Origin: Paracoccus aminovorans
GTDB taxonomy: Bacteria; Pseudomonadota; Alphaproteobacteria; Rhodobacterales; Rhodobacteraceae
Reading direction: 5' to 3'
Length of the DNA stretch: 64,000 nucleotides
Assembly (NCBI RefSeq): GCF_001546115.1
Contig: NZ_KQ955209.1
Span: 1-64,000, forward strand
A program made the position numbers and the translations under genes. The notes beneath the pieces are model-generated. The model saw only the letters and a program-made list of their open reading frames with translations. It did no database searches and was not told the DNA's origin. Positions 55,264 to 63,971 of the stretch are shown here, one piece after another; the stretch's first letter is position 1; every line of letters begins with the position of its first letter.

Positions 55264-56205
55264 TCAGTTCTTGGACAGGAACTGGTCCAGGTTCTGCGGC
55301 GTGACCAGCTGGAAGGGCACGAAGACCTTCTGCTCGACCACCTCGCCGCGCGCGAGCTTCAGCGCGGTGTCGACCGCGCCCTTGCCCTGGCCGGCGGCAT
55401 CCTGGAACACCGTCACGTCCAGCTCGCCCGCCTTCATCGCCGCCAGCGCGTCCTGCGTCGCGTCGACGCCGCCGATGACCACCGAATTCATGTCGCGGCC
55501 GGCCGATTTCAGCGCCTGGATGGCGCCGATCGCCATCTCGTCGTTGTTCGAGATAATGGCGTCGAACTCGGTCCCGGCGGAAAGCCAGTTGCTGACCAGG
55601 TCGGCGCCCTGGGTGCGCGACCAGTTCGCGGTCTGCTCCTGCACGATGGTGATGAAGCCGCAATCCGGCGTCGCCAGCACGTCCTTGATGTCCTGGGTGC
55701 GCATCCGCGCCGCCTGGTTCGACAGCTCGCCCATCAGCACCACGGCCTTGGCCTCGGTCTTGCCCTGCTCCTTCAGCAGCCGGCAGACCTCCTGCGTCTC
55801 CAGCGTGCCGGATTCCTTTTCGTCCGAGGCGACGAAGGCCTGTTTCTCGGGCAGGCTGTCCAGATTCACCGGCTGGCGGTTGACATAGACCAGCGGAATG
55901 CCCGCGTTCTGCGCGGCGGCGCTCATGGCGACGGTGGCATCGGTATCGACCGGGTTCACGATGATCGCATCGACGCCCGAGGCCACGAAATTCTCGATCT
56001 GGTTCAGCTGCTTGCCGACATCGTTCTGCGCGTCCTCGACCTGCAGCGTCACGCCGTCCTGCGCCTTGGCATAATCTTGCATGCCGTTGCGCAGCACGGT
56101 CAGGAAATTGTCGTCAAAGAGTGCCATAGAGACGCCGATGGTCTCGGCCGAAGCCGCGCCCGCGAAGGTGGCGGCACAGGCGCTCGCCAGCAGGAATTTC
56201 CTCAT
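55264..56205 (-). CDS. ibpA: Periplasmic inositol-binding protein
   Basis: 313-residue family 1 (ribose/xylose type) solute-binding protein. Signal peptide [20 protein letters not shown], mature start [67 protein letters not shown] and [20 protein letters not shown]. Very close in pattern to IbpA/IatB-type receptors. First structural gene after the lacI gene and preceded by a plausible promoter. Confidence 0.9.
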   Translation of the reverse strand: MRKFLLASACAATFAGAASAETIGVSMALFDDNFLTVLRNGMQDYAKAQDGVTLQVEDAQNDVGKQLNQIENFVASGVDAIIVNPVDTDATVAMSAAAQNAGIPLVYVNRQPVNLDSLPEKQAFVASDEKESGTLETQEVCRLLKEQGKTEAKAVVLMGELSNQAARMRTQDIKDVLATPDCGFITIVQEQTANWSRTQGADLVSNWLSAGTEFDAIISNNDEMAIGAIQALKSAGRDMNSVVIGGVDATQDALAAMKAGELDVTVFQDAAGQGKGAVDTALKLARGEVVEQKVFVPFQLVTPQNLDQFLSKN

Positions 56206-56335
56206 TACGTTCCTCCCATGATCGTTGCACGCGGGGCGGACCCGCCCGGGTGTCCGGGTTGGCGCGCCGCAAACCCGGCCGCATCCGCCCCGTCGCGGTC
56301 CGGCCCCGGGCTCTCCTCTGCCGCGACCGTGTGAA

Positions 56336-56365
56336 ATCATTCGGTCAGAACGCGGCAGCGGTCAA
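56336..56365 (-). promoter_or_regulatory. Candidate promoter of the ibpA-iol operon
   Basis: On the minus strand TTGACC (plus 56360-56365) and AATGAT (plus 56336-56341) are 18 bp apart. The octamer AAATCATT occurs twice 30 bp apart (56334 and 56364), overlapping both elements, so it may also be an operator. This leaves a leader of about 120 bases before ibpA. Confidence 0.45.
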
Positions 56366-56415
56366 ATCATTTGCGAGGCCGTTTCCATCACCGATGATAG
56401 AAAAAGATCGCCTGT

Positions 56416-56431
56416 TGATGGTTTTCCATCA
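56416..56431 (-). promoter_or_regulatory. Inverted repeat after lacI: operator or terminator
   Basis: TGATGG-TTTT-CCATCA has perfect 6-bp arms, six bases after the lacI stop. It is followed on the minus strand, after ten bases, by CTTTTTC. A second dyad ATCA-CCGA-TGAT lies at 56388-56399. Either a weak lacI terminator or a binding site for the LacI protein. Confidence 0.4.
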
Positions 56432-56437
56432 TGCGCG

Positions 56438-57469
56438 TCACAGGCTTTCAGGCGTGATGATCAGCGCATTCACGAAACGCTGGCCCGGGTTTTCGGCCAT
56501 GCCATGTTCCAGCACATGCCCGACCGAGCCCAAGAGGTCGGCGGCCAGCGGCTGCAGCGGCGTCGCCATCACCACCGAGACCACGCCCTGCATCATCGCC
56601 TGCCGCGATTCGGGCGTCAGCTCATGCACGATCAGCGCCACCTTGCCGCCCAGGCCCAGCTCCTGGATCGCGGCGACGGCACCCTCCATGCCGCCGCCGG
56701 CGCAATAGACCCCGGCCAGATCGGGATGGCGGGCGGCGATCTCCAGCGTCGTCTCATAGGTCAACTGCCGGGTTTCCAGGTTGATCATCGTGTCCAGGAA
56801 CGGGATCTGCGGCGCATATTCGCGGAAATAGCTGCGAAAGCCGGCCTCGCGCAGGTCGTGGCCGTGAAAGCGGTGGCCGCCGATGAACAGCGCGATCTTG
56901 CCGTCGCGGTTCATGATGCGATGCATCAGCCAGGCGGCGGTGCGCCCGGTTTTCAGGTTGTTGGTGCCCAGATAGGCCTCGCGCACGCCGGGGGCGAAGT
57001 CCGACAGCAGCGAGAACACCGGGATGCCGCGCCCGCGCAGCAGCGCCACGGCCGAGGTGACCTCGTGATGGTCGATGCCGGTCGCGGCCACCGCCTGCAC
57101 CTTGCCGGCGAAACCGGCGATGGTTTCGGCGAAATCGGCGGGCGACTGGCCGGGCGAAAAGCGCACCGACACGCGCCAGCGCCGCAAGGGATCCAGCCGG
57201 GCCGCCTCTTCCAGCCGGGCGGCGAAATCCTGATAGAAGGCATGGCGTTCCTTTTGCAGCACCACGCCCAGATGCAGTTCCGGCACATGCGCCAAGGCCC
57301 GCGCCCGGATCACCGGGGCGGCGTGATAGCCCACCGCCTCGGCCGCCTGCGAGACCTTGCGCGCGGTTTCCTCGCGCACCTTGCTGCGGCCGTTCAGCAC
57401 CCGGTCCACCGTCGCCACGCTGACGCCGGCGGCGCGGGCGACATCCTCGATCGTCGGGCGTCCTGCCAT
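56438..57469 (-). CDS. LacI-family regulator of the inositol operon
   Basis: 343 residues. N-terminal LacI HTH: PTIEDVARAAGVSVATVDRV then LNGRSKVREETARKVSQAAE (residues about 4-50), followed by a periplasmic-binding-like effector domain with GVYCAGGGMEGAVAAI. The DNA-reading VDRVLNGR form is the subgroup found with sugar/inositol operons. It lies directly upstream of ibpA in the same direction and most likely represses the operon in the absence of an inositol-derived ligand. Confidence 0.9.
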   Translation of the reverse strand: MAGRPTIEDVARAAGVSVATVDRVLNGRSKVREETARKVSQAAEAVGYHAAPVIRARALAHVPELHLGVVLQKERHAFYQDFAARLEEAARLDPLRRWRVSVRFSPGQSPADFAETIAGFAGKVQAVAATGIDHHEVTSAVALLRGRGIPVFSLLSDFAPGVREAYLGTNNLKTGRTAAWLMHRIMNRDGKIALFIGGHRFHGHDLREAGFRSYFREYAPQIPFLDTMINLETRQLTYETTLEIAARHPDLAGVYCAGGGMEGAVAAIQELGLGGKVALIVHELTPESRQAMMQGVVSVVMATPLQPLAADLLGSVGHVLEHGMAENPGQRFVNALIITPESL

Positions 57470-57547
57470 GTTCCCCTCATCGCAATGAAGGGAATGCTGA
57501 TGGAAATCGCGCAGGGATGCAATGGCCCTTAAGTCCGGGGCCGGGGT

Positions 57548-57838
57548 TCAGCGCTTGCGCACGAACTCGCAGCGCAGGACCAAGCCCTTGATGGTATCGT
57601 GGCGGCAGTCGATCTCTTCGGGGTTGTCGGTCAGCCGGATCGACCGGATCACCGTGCCCTGCTTCAGCACCTGGCTGCTGCCGCGCAGCTTCAGGTCCTT
57701 GATCAGCACCACCGAATCGCCGTCGGCCAGGGCGTTGCCGGCCGAGTCGCGCACCACGACCGCCGTCTCGGCCGCCAGTTCCGAGGCCGGGCGCCACTCG
57801 CCGCTGGCCTCGTCATAGACATAGTCCTCGTCCGCCAT
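57548..57838 (-). CDS. PhnA/YjdM-domain protein
   Basis: 96 residues corresponding to the PhnA domain: YVYDEASGEWRP, then VVRDSAGNALADGDSVVLIK with DLKLRGSSQVLKQGTVI and CRHDTIKGLVLRCEFVRKR. The N-terminal zinc ribbon (four Cys) of E. coli YjdM is absent. Despite the historic name there is no shown role in phosphonate use; function unknown. Next to, but on the same strand as and downstream-facing from, the YcaO cluster promoter region (152 bp between divergent starts). Confidence 0.85.
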   Translation of the reverse strand: MADEDYVYDEASGEWRPASELAAETAVVVRDSAGNALADGDSVVLIKDLKLRGSSQVLKQGTVIRSIRLTDNPEEIDCRHDTIKGLVLRCEFVRKR

Positions 57839-57990
57839 GGCAGTGCCCTTTCGTGATATGCGCGGGCTTTCCTAGCCTTTTCCGCCGCTTGCGGCAAGGG
57901 CGGCGCGGCCTGCGCGCAATTCACGCCAAGATCACAGGCGCCGGTTACGGCTTGGGGCAATCCAAGGCCCGAAAGGACAACCGCAAGACG

Positions 57991-58863
57991 ATGGAACAAC
58001 TCTGCCGCCGCAGCCAGGATCTGACCGACAGCTGGCAGCGCCACGACTGGCGCGAAAGCTTCTTTGCCCCCGGGCTGGTCATCCTGCAGGCCCTGACCCA
58101 TGACGGCCGCACTGCCAGCGGCGCCGGGTTGACCCGCGACGAGGCATTCGACCGCTGCCTTGGCGAGACCGCCGAGATCCTGGCCCTGAACCGCCACCTG
58201 CGCCATGGCGGCCGCTTCGACCCCTGGAGCGACGGGCTGGCCGCGCATTCCGACCCGGCGCAGGCCTGTGCTGCCGCCCGGCTCGAGGCCTGCGAACGCG
58301 CCGCCGTTGCCGACTGGTGGCTGGGCCGCGCGCCCGCCGCGCCGGTCTCGGAGTCGTGGATCGCCCAAGCGGGGCTCGGCGCGCGGGTCGAGGCGATGCG
58401 CCAGGGCGCCGCCCTGCGCCGGCGCAGCGACTGGTGGCAGATCCGCACCGAGGGCCAGCCCTGCGTGATGATCTGCCGCAGCGTCAGCCTGGAAGGGCAA
58501 GACCCGGTGCTGGGCTTCGGCTGCGACGAGGAGCCGGTCGCCGCTGCCGAAAAGGCGCTGCGCGAGCTTCTGCTGATGGAGATGAACCTGATGGAACTGC
58601 TGGCCGCCCGCGCCACCGGCGACGAGCACGGCCCGAGCGAGGTGCGCGCCCGCATCCGCGGCTATGCGCTGCACGCGCCGCGGCTGTTCCCCGCCGCCGC
58701 CGAAAGCCTGCCCGCCGCGCCCTGCGCGCTGGTCAGCGATTTTCGCCCGGCCCCGGAATGCCGCGAGATTTCAGAGCCGCGCGCCGAGATCAGCGTCTGG
58801 CTTTCGCCGGGCCAGGCCGCATCGGCTCTTTTCAGCGAGGCCACCGGCCTGCCATATTTGTGA
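57991..58863 (+). CDS. YcaO-like protein, short and divergent
   Basis: 290 residues. Three segments follow the YcaO pattern: SGAGLTRDEAFDRCLGETAE (near residue 45), AAARLEACERAAVADWWLGR (near 90) and LGFGCDEEPVAAAEKALREL (near 175), which in YcaO enzymes form the ATP/Mg site; the acidic residues E-x2-E and E-x2-ER are kept. YcaO enzymes phosphorylate amide backbones to make azolines, thioamides or amidines, and many are longer (about 400 residues or more); the C-terminal Pro-rich end of azoline-forming types is missing. Start at ATG 57991 after AAAGGACAACCGCAAGACG. It begins a three-gene plus-strand set with a peroxidase and an unknown protein. The family call is by eye and could be wrong. 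Confidence 0.55.
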   Translation: MEQLCRRSQDLTDSWQRHDWRESFFAPGLVILQALTHDGRTASGAGLTRDEAFDRCLGETAEILALNRHLRHGGRFDPWSDGLAAHSDPAQACAAARLEACERAAVADWWLGRAPAAPVSESWIAQAGLGARVEAMRQGAALRRRSDWWQIRTEGQPCVMICRSVSLEGQDPVLGFGCDEEPVAAAEKALRELLLMEMNLMELLAARATGDEHGPSEVRARIRGYALHAPRLFPAAAESLPAAPCALVSDFRPAPECREISEPRAEISVWLSPGQAASALFSEATGLPYL

Positions 58864-58908
58864 TGATTCCAGCGCAGGGGGGCCCGGGACATGGGGGAAG
58901 GCGCGGCC

Positions 58909-60351
58909 ATGGACGGCGAGGACGAGCTCCGGCCAGACCTCTCGGGCTGTCCCTTCGGCTGCGTGCCCGGGCGCGGCCACCTGCGCGCGGGGCAGAACCG
59001 CGCGGCGCTGGCCGCGCTGGCCATGGCGCCGGACATGGCGGCCGAGGCCTCGCCGCTGGGCGCCAGCGACGACCGGCGCGACATCGACCAGCGCAAGCCG
59101 TGGATCCTGCTGCGCAGCGACCCGCAATGGCGCGCCGCCTGCCTGGCGCGGGTGGCGCATATCCCCTCGGGCTATACCTATCTGGCGCAGCTGATGGGCC
59201 ATGACATGGGCAGCAGCGTCGAGGCGGCCAGCGTGCCCTGGTCGCGCGGCGCGGACGACGAGGATGCCGCCCCGCCGGTGCGCTATAACCTGATCGACAA
59301 TCCGCTGACGCTGGAGACGGTCTATGGTCCCGGCCCGGCGATGCTGGCGCATGTCTATGACCCGGAGACCTGGCTGTTTCGCCTGACGCCGGGGGCGCGG
59401 CTGGCGCGGATCTATGCGCGCGGGCTGAACGCGGTCTCGGACCCCGATCCGCGGCCGATCCGGGCGCTCTACGACGAAAGGAACCGCGACTCGCTGATGC
59501 TGCACGAGCTGGTCGTGGCCTGGATGCAGTTCCACAACCGCAATGCCCGGGCGTTGATGGCGGAGGGGCTCACGCCCTATCGCGCCTATGTGCTGGCCCG
59601 CACCCATGCGGTGCGCTGCTGGCATCGCATCGTGACCGAGGACCTGCTGCCCCGCTTCCTGCACCCCGAGATCGCCGCCCTGCCCGCCCCGCCCCGCGCC
59701 TGCGCGCTGGACGAGACCACGCTGCTGCACGGGCTTTGCCGGGCCTTCCACGCCCTGCCGCTGGCCGCCTATGCGCTGGGCCGGTCGGGGCTGCACAACC
59801 TCGGCACGCTGCTGAAGCGCGGCTATGCGGTCAGCGAGGCCGAGACCGACTGGCGCATCGACTGGCCGCTGTTCTTCGGCGCCAGGCCGGGCGGCCCGCG
59901 CAGCGGCATGTCGGCCAGCGTGGCGCCGGAATTGCGCGCCCCGGTGACGGCGGCGGCGATCATCGCACTGGACACGCAATCCGCCGCCGAGGCCCGGCCG
60001 CTGCGCCTGGGCAATGCCCGTATCGGGGCGGCACGGGCCGCGCTGCCCGGCGACTGGCCGGCGCGGCTGACAGCGGCGCGCCTGGCCGCCGATTTCGCCG
60101 CCGCCCATCCCGAAGCGCCGGTCGCGCTGGATGCGGACGCGCTGGAATGGGGGCCGCTCTACCAGTTCCTGATGGCCGAGGCGCAGGTGCACGGCCAGCA
60201 GGGCGGCTTCGGGCCTCTGGGCAGCGCGCTGCTCGCCGCCTCGGTCGCGGGCTCGATCCGGCGCGTGGTCATGGCCGCCGAAGGGCCGCGCGAAACCGGC
60301 CTGCCCCGCCCGGCCAGCATGCTGGAACTCATCAACCTCGTCCGGGAATGA
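58909..60351 (+). CDS. Animal-type haem peroxidase family protein
   Basis: 480 residues, no signal peptide, so probably cytoplasmic. Key peroxidase-cyclooxygenase residues are kept: the distal His98 in AQLMGHDMGSS, catalytic Arg191 (with Asp194 where myeloperoxidase has Glu) in DERNRDSLML, the helix ending QFHNRNARAL (His209) exactly 17 residues on, and the likely proximal His281 in LCRAFHALPLA. N-terminal GCPFGCVPGR has two Cys of unknown role. The ATG at 58909 has GGAAGG seven bases upstream; an in-frame ATG at 58891 is possible. It lies 45 bp after the YcaO-like gene and 12 bp before the next gene. Substrate unknown; halogenation or oxidative cross-linking are family activities. Confidence 0.75.
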   Translation: MDGEDELRPDLSGCPFGCVPGRGHLRAGQNRAALAALAMAPDMAAEASPLGASDDRRDIDQRKPWILLRSDPQWRAACLARVAHIPSGYTYLAQLMGHDMGSSVEAASVPWSRGADDEDAAPPVRYNLIDNPLTLETVYGPGPAMLAHVYDPETWLFRLTPGARLARIYARGLNAVSDPDPRPIRALYDERNRDSLMLHELVVAWMQFHNRNARALMAEGLTPYRAYVLARTHAVRCWHRIVTEDLLPRFLHPEIAALPAPPRACALDETTLLHGLCRAFHALPLAAYALGRSGLHNLGTLLKRGYAVSEAETDWRIDWPLFFGARPGGPRSGMSASVAPELRAPVTAAAIIALDTQSAAEARPLRLGNARIGAARAALPGDWPARLTAARLAADFAAAHPEAPVALDADALEWGPLYQFLMAEAQVHGQQGGFGPLGSALLAASVAGSIRRVVMAAEGPRETGLPRPASMLELINLVRE

Positions 60352-60363
60352 CGGAGAACAAGA

Positions 60364-61086
60364 ATGACAGGGAACAAATACATCATCATCGGGGCCGAGG
60401 TCGACCAGGCCGAGGCCTTCCTGCACGACGACGGCAGCATCACCGACAAGAAGGGCGCCGACGGCGTCCCCTTGAACGTCGAATTCATCGGCCGGCTGAT
60501 GGTCGAGCTGTCGCAGCGCGGCAAGTCGGGCGTGCCCAGGGCCGAGCTGGAAGCGCATGAGGACCGGGTGCGGCGCGCGCTGGTGGTGCAGGATTTCTCG
60601 ACCCAGAGCGGCGGCGCGGCGCTGAGCGATGCCGAACGCGAGGCGATCCTGGCCGGCACCACCGTGCGCATCGAGTTCGAAAGCCGCAGGCGCGGCAGCA
60701 AGAAGCCCGACCGTAACACCCGCATCTTGGTGGTGCCCTCGGACGAGACGCTGGCGATCACCGACGCGATGCTGAAGGCGCAGGGCGAGGCCGAGGGCTT
60801 CCGCCCGCCGCTGTCCTATGAGCTGGACCGGGCGCTGATGCTGGCCAGCATGAAGTCCGAGATCCTGGAGATGGTGCGCGAATTCGCGGCCGAGAACCAC
60901 CCGGACTGGACCTCGGGGCTGCAAGCGGCGCTGGAGGACCACATGGAAAAGGCCATCGCCAGCCGCAGCCAGTTCAAGGACGGCGCCGGCCAGCCGGCCA
61001 AGGACGTCAAGAACGAGATCATGCAAAGCCCGTTACGCGCCTTTCACCGCTCGGTCGGGATCTATGCCACGAACATGTGCCGCTAG
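60364..61086 (+). CDS. Unrecognised 240-residue protein of the YcaO/peroxidase cluster
   Basis: I do not recognise the family. The protein starts MTGNKYIIIGAEVDQAEAFL, is acidic with many charged residues, has no signal or TM segment, and is predicted mostly alpha-helical in its second half (ELDRALMLASMKSEILEMVR). The last residues are NMCR, giving a single cysteine at the penultimate position; no other cysteine is seen. Immediately after the peroxidase gene (12 bp) and therefore probably co-expressed. Its stop codon shares the palindrome CTAG with the stop of the opposing regulator gene. Confidence 0.7.
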   Translation: MTGNKYIIIGAEVDQAEAFLHDDGSITDKKGADGVPLNVEFIGRLMVELSQRGKSGVPRAELEAHEDRVRRALVVQDFSTQSGGAALSDAEREAILAGTTVRIEFESRRRGSKKPDRNTRILVVPSDETLAITDAMLKAQGEAEGFRPPLSYELDRALMLASMKSEILEMVREFAAENHPDWTSGLQAALEDHMEKAIASRSQFKDGAGQPAKDVKNEIMQSPLRAFHRSVGIYATNMCR

Positions 61087-62972
61087 GCCGGAAAGCGGCT
61101 GCGGGCGGCGGCGACCTGTTCCAGGGTCTGGCGCAGATCCTGGCGCCATTCCTCGCGCCGCAGCGGAAACACCGACAGGAACCAGTCCAGCAGCTCGGCA
61201 TCGCTGGCCTGCGGCGGGCCGTGCCATTGCCGGCGCAGTTCGGCCAGATAGGCGTGATAGCGGCGGGCGGCCGCCTCGGGGCGGCCCAGCTTCCACAGCG
61301 CCGCGCTGTGCCAGCCGCCGACGGTCGGCATCAACTCGCCCCGCCCCTCGCATTGGGTCGCCGTCGAGGCATGGTCGCCGCGCAGATAGTCCACCGCCGC
61401 CAGATAGATCTGGTGGAAGGGCTCCATGACCTCGGCATGGCTGCGCGCCTCGGCCGCCAGCGTGCCGGCCTTGGCCAGATCGCCCGCAAAGGCGAAGCCA
61501 AGCGCGCAGGAGGCCAACGTCAGCGGGCTGTTGCGGTTCAGGTTCAGCGCCTGGTCGAAATGGAACTCGGCCAGGTCGAAATAGCCCAGGTGGCAGAAGC
61601 ACCAGGCCAGCACGCGATGCGCCCGCGTGTCCAAGGGATCGGCCGAGACCGCGACGATGGCGTGATGCATGGCGTCGCGCTTCAGTTCCTCGGTCTGGAA
61701 GGTGCCGGGCAGCAGGACGTGGCGCACGTTCAGCGCCCCGGCCAGTTCGGCATGGGCGGCGCCGAAACGCGGCGCCTCCTCGGTGATCTGGCGCAGGATC
61801 GCCAGCGCCTCGGCCTCGGTCTCGGGCGACCAGCGGTCCAGGAGCGCCTGCGCCTTGAGCCAGCTGTCATAGATGCCCGAGCCTGAATCGGCCAGCGCCC
61901 GGTCCGAGACCACCACCGACAGCGCATTGGCGATGTTCGACAGCAGGATGCGCACCTTGCCTTCCCAGTCGGTCTGCGGCTGGTCGACCCATTCCGACCA
62001 GACCAGCTGGCCGCCGGCGCCGCGCTTGACCTCGACGAAAAGCCGCAGGCTGCCCGCCAGGGAGAAGGCCTGCAGGGTGACGCGGATCTGCGCCGGTTCG
62101 GGCCCGTCCTCGATGATCGACCATTCGCGGAACCGCGCCATGCGCATGCGCAGGTCCGAATACAGCACGTTGACCAGGCTTTCCTGCGCCTGCGCCTCGC
62201 CCTCGACCGGCGCCAGCGTGACGGAAAGCCCGACCTGCGGCGCCCGCTCACCGGTCTGGGCATGGCGGGTGCCGCCGGCGGGGTCCAGCTTGATCGCGGC
62301 CAGAAGCTCGACCGTCTCGGCCTCGGGCTCCTGGTCGAAGGCCTCGTCGAGATGGGCGTAAAGCGTATTGTAGCGCTCGATCGCCCGGGTGGCGTGGCCG
62401 GCCTGCCAGTCGAGCCGCATCAGAAGCCGCGTCGCCGCCTCGTTCGAAGGTTCCAGCGCCGTGGCGAATTCCGCCAGCGCGCGCTGCGCCTCGGGCTGGC
62501 CGGTGCCCAGTTCCGCCAGCCGGCGGTCCAGCACCTGGCGCACGGCCGCCAGCAGGCCCGCGCGGGTGATGGCAAGCCAGCTGTCGAACGAGGCGCTGGT
62601 GCCTTCCAGCTGCACGGTCTGGTCGATCAGCAGCCGGACGCGCGCGACCTCCTCGGCGTTCCAGCCCGGCCCGGACAGCGGCGCGGCCAGCGCCTCGGCC
62701 AGCACGAAGCCCGGCGGCAGGCGCAGGGCGATCTCGCCGGCGCTGGTCTCCAGCGACAGGCCCGGGATCTCCTCCATGGCGCGGCGGATGTGCTTGACCG
62801 CCTGGCGATAGGAGGCCGAGGCCTTGTGCTCCTCGGATTGCTGCCAGAACAGGTCGGTGACCTTTTCGGTGCGATGCACCGGCGCGCGGTCGGCCAGCAG
62901 GAAATACAGCAGCGCCCGGGCCTTGCGCAGGCGCAGGGAGTCCAGAAGCCGCAAGAGATCGTCGAGCCGCAT
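61083..62972 (-). CDS. BTAD/TPR-containing regulator (SARP-like architecture)
   Basis: 629 residues from the ATG at 62972; a GTG at 62996 would add eight residues and neither has a clear ribosome-binding site. N-terminal wHTH-like part RKARALLYFLLADRAPVHRT and LFWQQSEEHKASASYRQAVK, followed by a bacterial transcriptional activator domain (LEPSNEAATRLLMRLDWQAG, AIERYNTLYAHLDEAFDQEP, about residues 165-235), a middle segment resembling the TolB-like part of adenylate-cyclase-type regulators (about 255-370), and TPR-like helices to the end. Ends tail to tail with the unknown gene; the likely, but unproven, regulator of the YcaO/peroxidase set. Confidence 0.75.
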   Translation of the reverse strand: MRLDDLLRLLDSLRLRKARALLYFLLADRAPVHRTEKVTDLFWQQSEEHKASASYRQAVKHIRRAMEEIPGLSLETSAGEIALRLPPGFVLAEALAAPLSGPGWNAEEVARVRLLIDQTVQLEGTSASFDSWLAITRAGLLAAVRQVLDRRLAELGTGQPEAQRALAEFATALEPSNEAATRLLMRLDWQAGHATRAIERYNTLYAHLDEAFDQEPEAETVELLAAIKLDPAGGTRHAQTGERAPQVGLSVTLAPVEGEAQAQESLVNVLYSDLRMRMARFREWSIIEDGPEPAQIRVTLQAFSLAGSLRLFVEVKRGAGGQLVWSEWVDQPQTDWEGKVRILLSNIANALSVVVSDRALADSGSGIYDSWLKAQALLDRWSPETEAEALAILRQITEEAPRFGAAHAELAGALNVRHVLLPGTFQTEELKRDAMHHAIVAVSADPLDTRAHRVLAWCFCHLGYFDLAEFHFDQALNLNRNSPLTLASCALGFAFAGDLAKAGTLAAEARSHAEVMEPFHQIYLAAVDYLRGDHASTATQCEGRGELMPTVGGWHSAALWKLGRPEAAARRYHAYLAELRRQWHGPPQASDAELLDWFLSVFPLRREEWRQDLRQTLEQVAAARSRFPA

Positions 62973-63080
62973 CCGATACCCATGCCAGACAGTCACGCGC
63001 TTTCGTCATAGCGCAGGCATCGGCGCGGGTCCATTGCGGCGCGGCGCGCCCGCGCAGGGCGGGCGGCGGATTGCCGTGGA

Positions 63081-63971
63081 TCAGGGCTGCGCCGGGACCG
63101 GCCTGCGCGGCGCCCGTGCAAACATCACCACATTGCCCAGCATGGCGAGCCCCAGGCCGACGAAGCCGGTCCAATGCCAAACATAGCCCTCGAACAGCGT
63201 CGAAAGGACCAGTGCCACGATCGGGAACAGCACCGTCGCATAGGCGGCGCGGGACGAACCGATGCGCGCCACCATCAAGAGATAGGTGGTGAAGGCCAGC
63301 ACCGAGCCGGGCAGCGCCAGGTAAAGCAGCGCGCCCAGATAGCGGGCGTCGGGCGGTGCCACCACGGGCGTGCCGGTCAGGGCGATCAGCCCGGCCAGCG
63401 CCAGCGCGCCATAGGCCATGCCCCAGGCGGTGGCGATGCTGGGCGGCAGCCCGGCGGCGCTGTTTCTGCGCGAGACCATGTTGCCCAGCGAAAAGAACAG
63501 GGTGCCCAGCCCGGCCAGCGCCAGCCCGCGCAGCGTGCCCGCCGCCTCGGCCTGCGCGAGGTCGCCGCCGAAGAGCAGCGCCACCCCGCCCGCGCCCAGC
63601 ATCGCCGCCAGCACCGTCCGCCCCGAGATCGCGTCGCCGAAGAAGATCCGCGCATTCACCGCGTTGAAGATCGAGGCCAGCGAGAACACCACCGACAAGA
63701 GCCCCGACGGGATGTATCGGGCCGAGGCATAGAAGCACAGGAAGTTCAGGCAGAACAGGCACAGCGCCTGCGCCAGGACCCAGGGCTGGTCGCGCCGGCT
63801 GGGCAGCCGCAACCGGCCAAGCGCCGCCAGCAGCACCAGATAGACCGCCCCCGCCAGCGCGAAGCGATAGAAGACCGAGACCAGCACCGGCACGGGCCCG
63901 ACCTGGAAGGCGATGGCGATCCAGGTCGAGCCCCAGATCAGGACGGTGGTGGCGAAAAGCAGCAGGTTCAT
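63081..63971 (-). CDS. EamA-family (DMT) transporter
   Basis: 296 residues with ten hydrophobic segments in two EamA repeats: MNLLLFATTVLIWGSTWIAI at the N-terminus, FYRFALAGAVYLVLLAALGR, and in the second half ALAGLIALTGTPVVAPPDAR and VALVLSTLFEGYVWHWTGFV. Metabolite exporter of unknown substrate. Start taken at 63971, which gives the usual EamA opening and has GAGA seven bases upstream; an ATG 12 bases earlier is possible. Confidence 0.85.
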   Translation of the reverse strand: MNLLLFATTVLIWGSTWIAIAFQVGPVPVLVSVFYRFALAGAVYLVLLAALGRLRLPSRRDQPWVLAQALCLFCLNFLCFYASARYIPSGLLSVVFSLASIFNAVNARIFFGDAISGRTVLAAMLGAGGVALLFGGDLAQAEAAGTLRGLALAGLGTLFFSLGNMVSRRNSAAGLPPSIATAWGMAYGALALAGLIALTGTPVVAPPDARYLGALLYLALPGSVLAFTTYLLMVARIGSSRAAYATVLFPIVALVLSTLFEGYVWHWTGFVGLGLAMLGNVVMFARAPRRPVPAQP

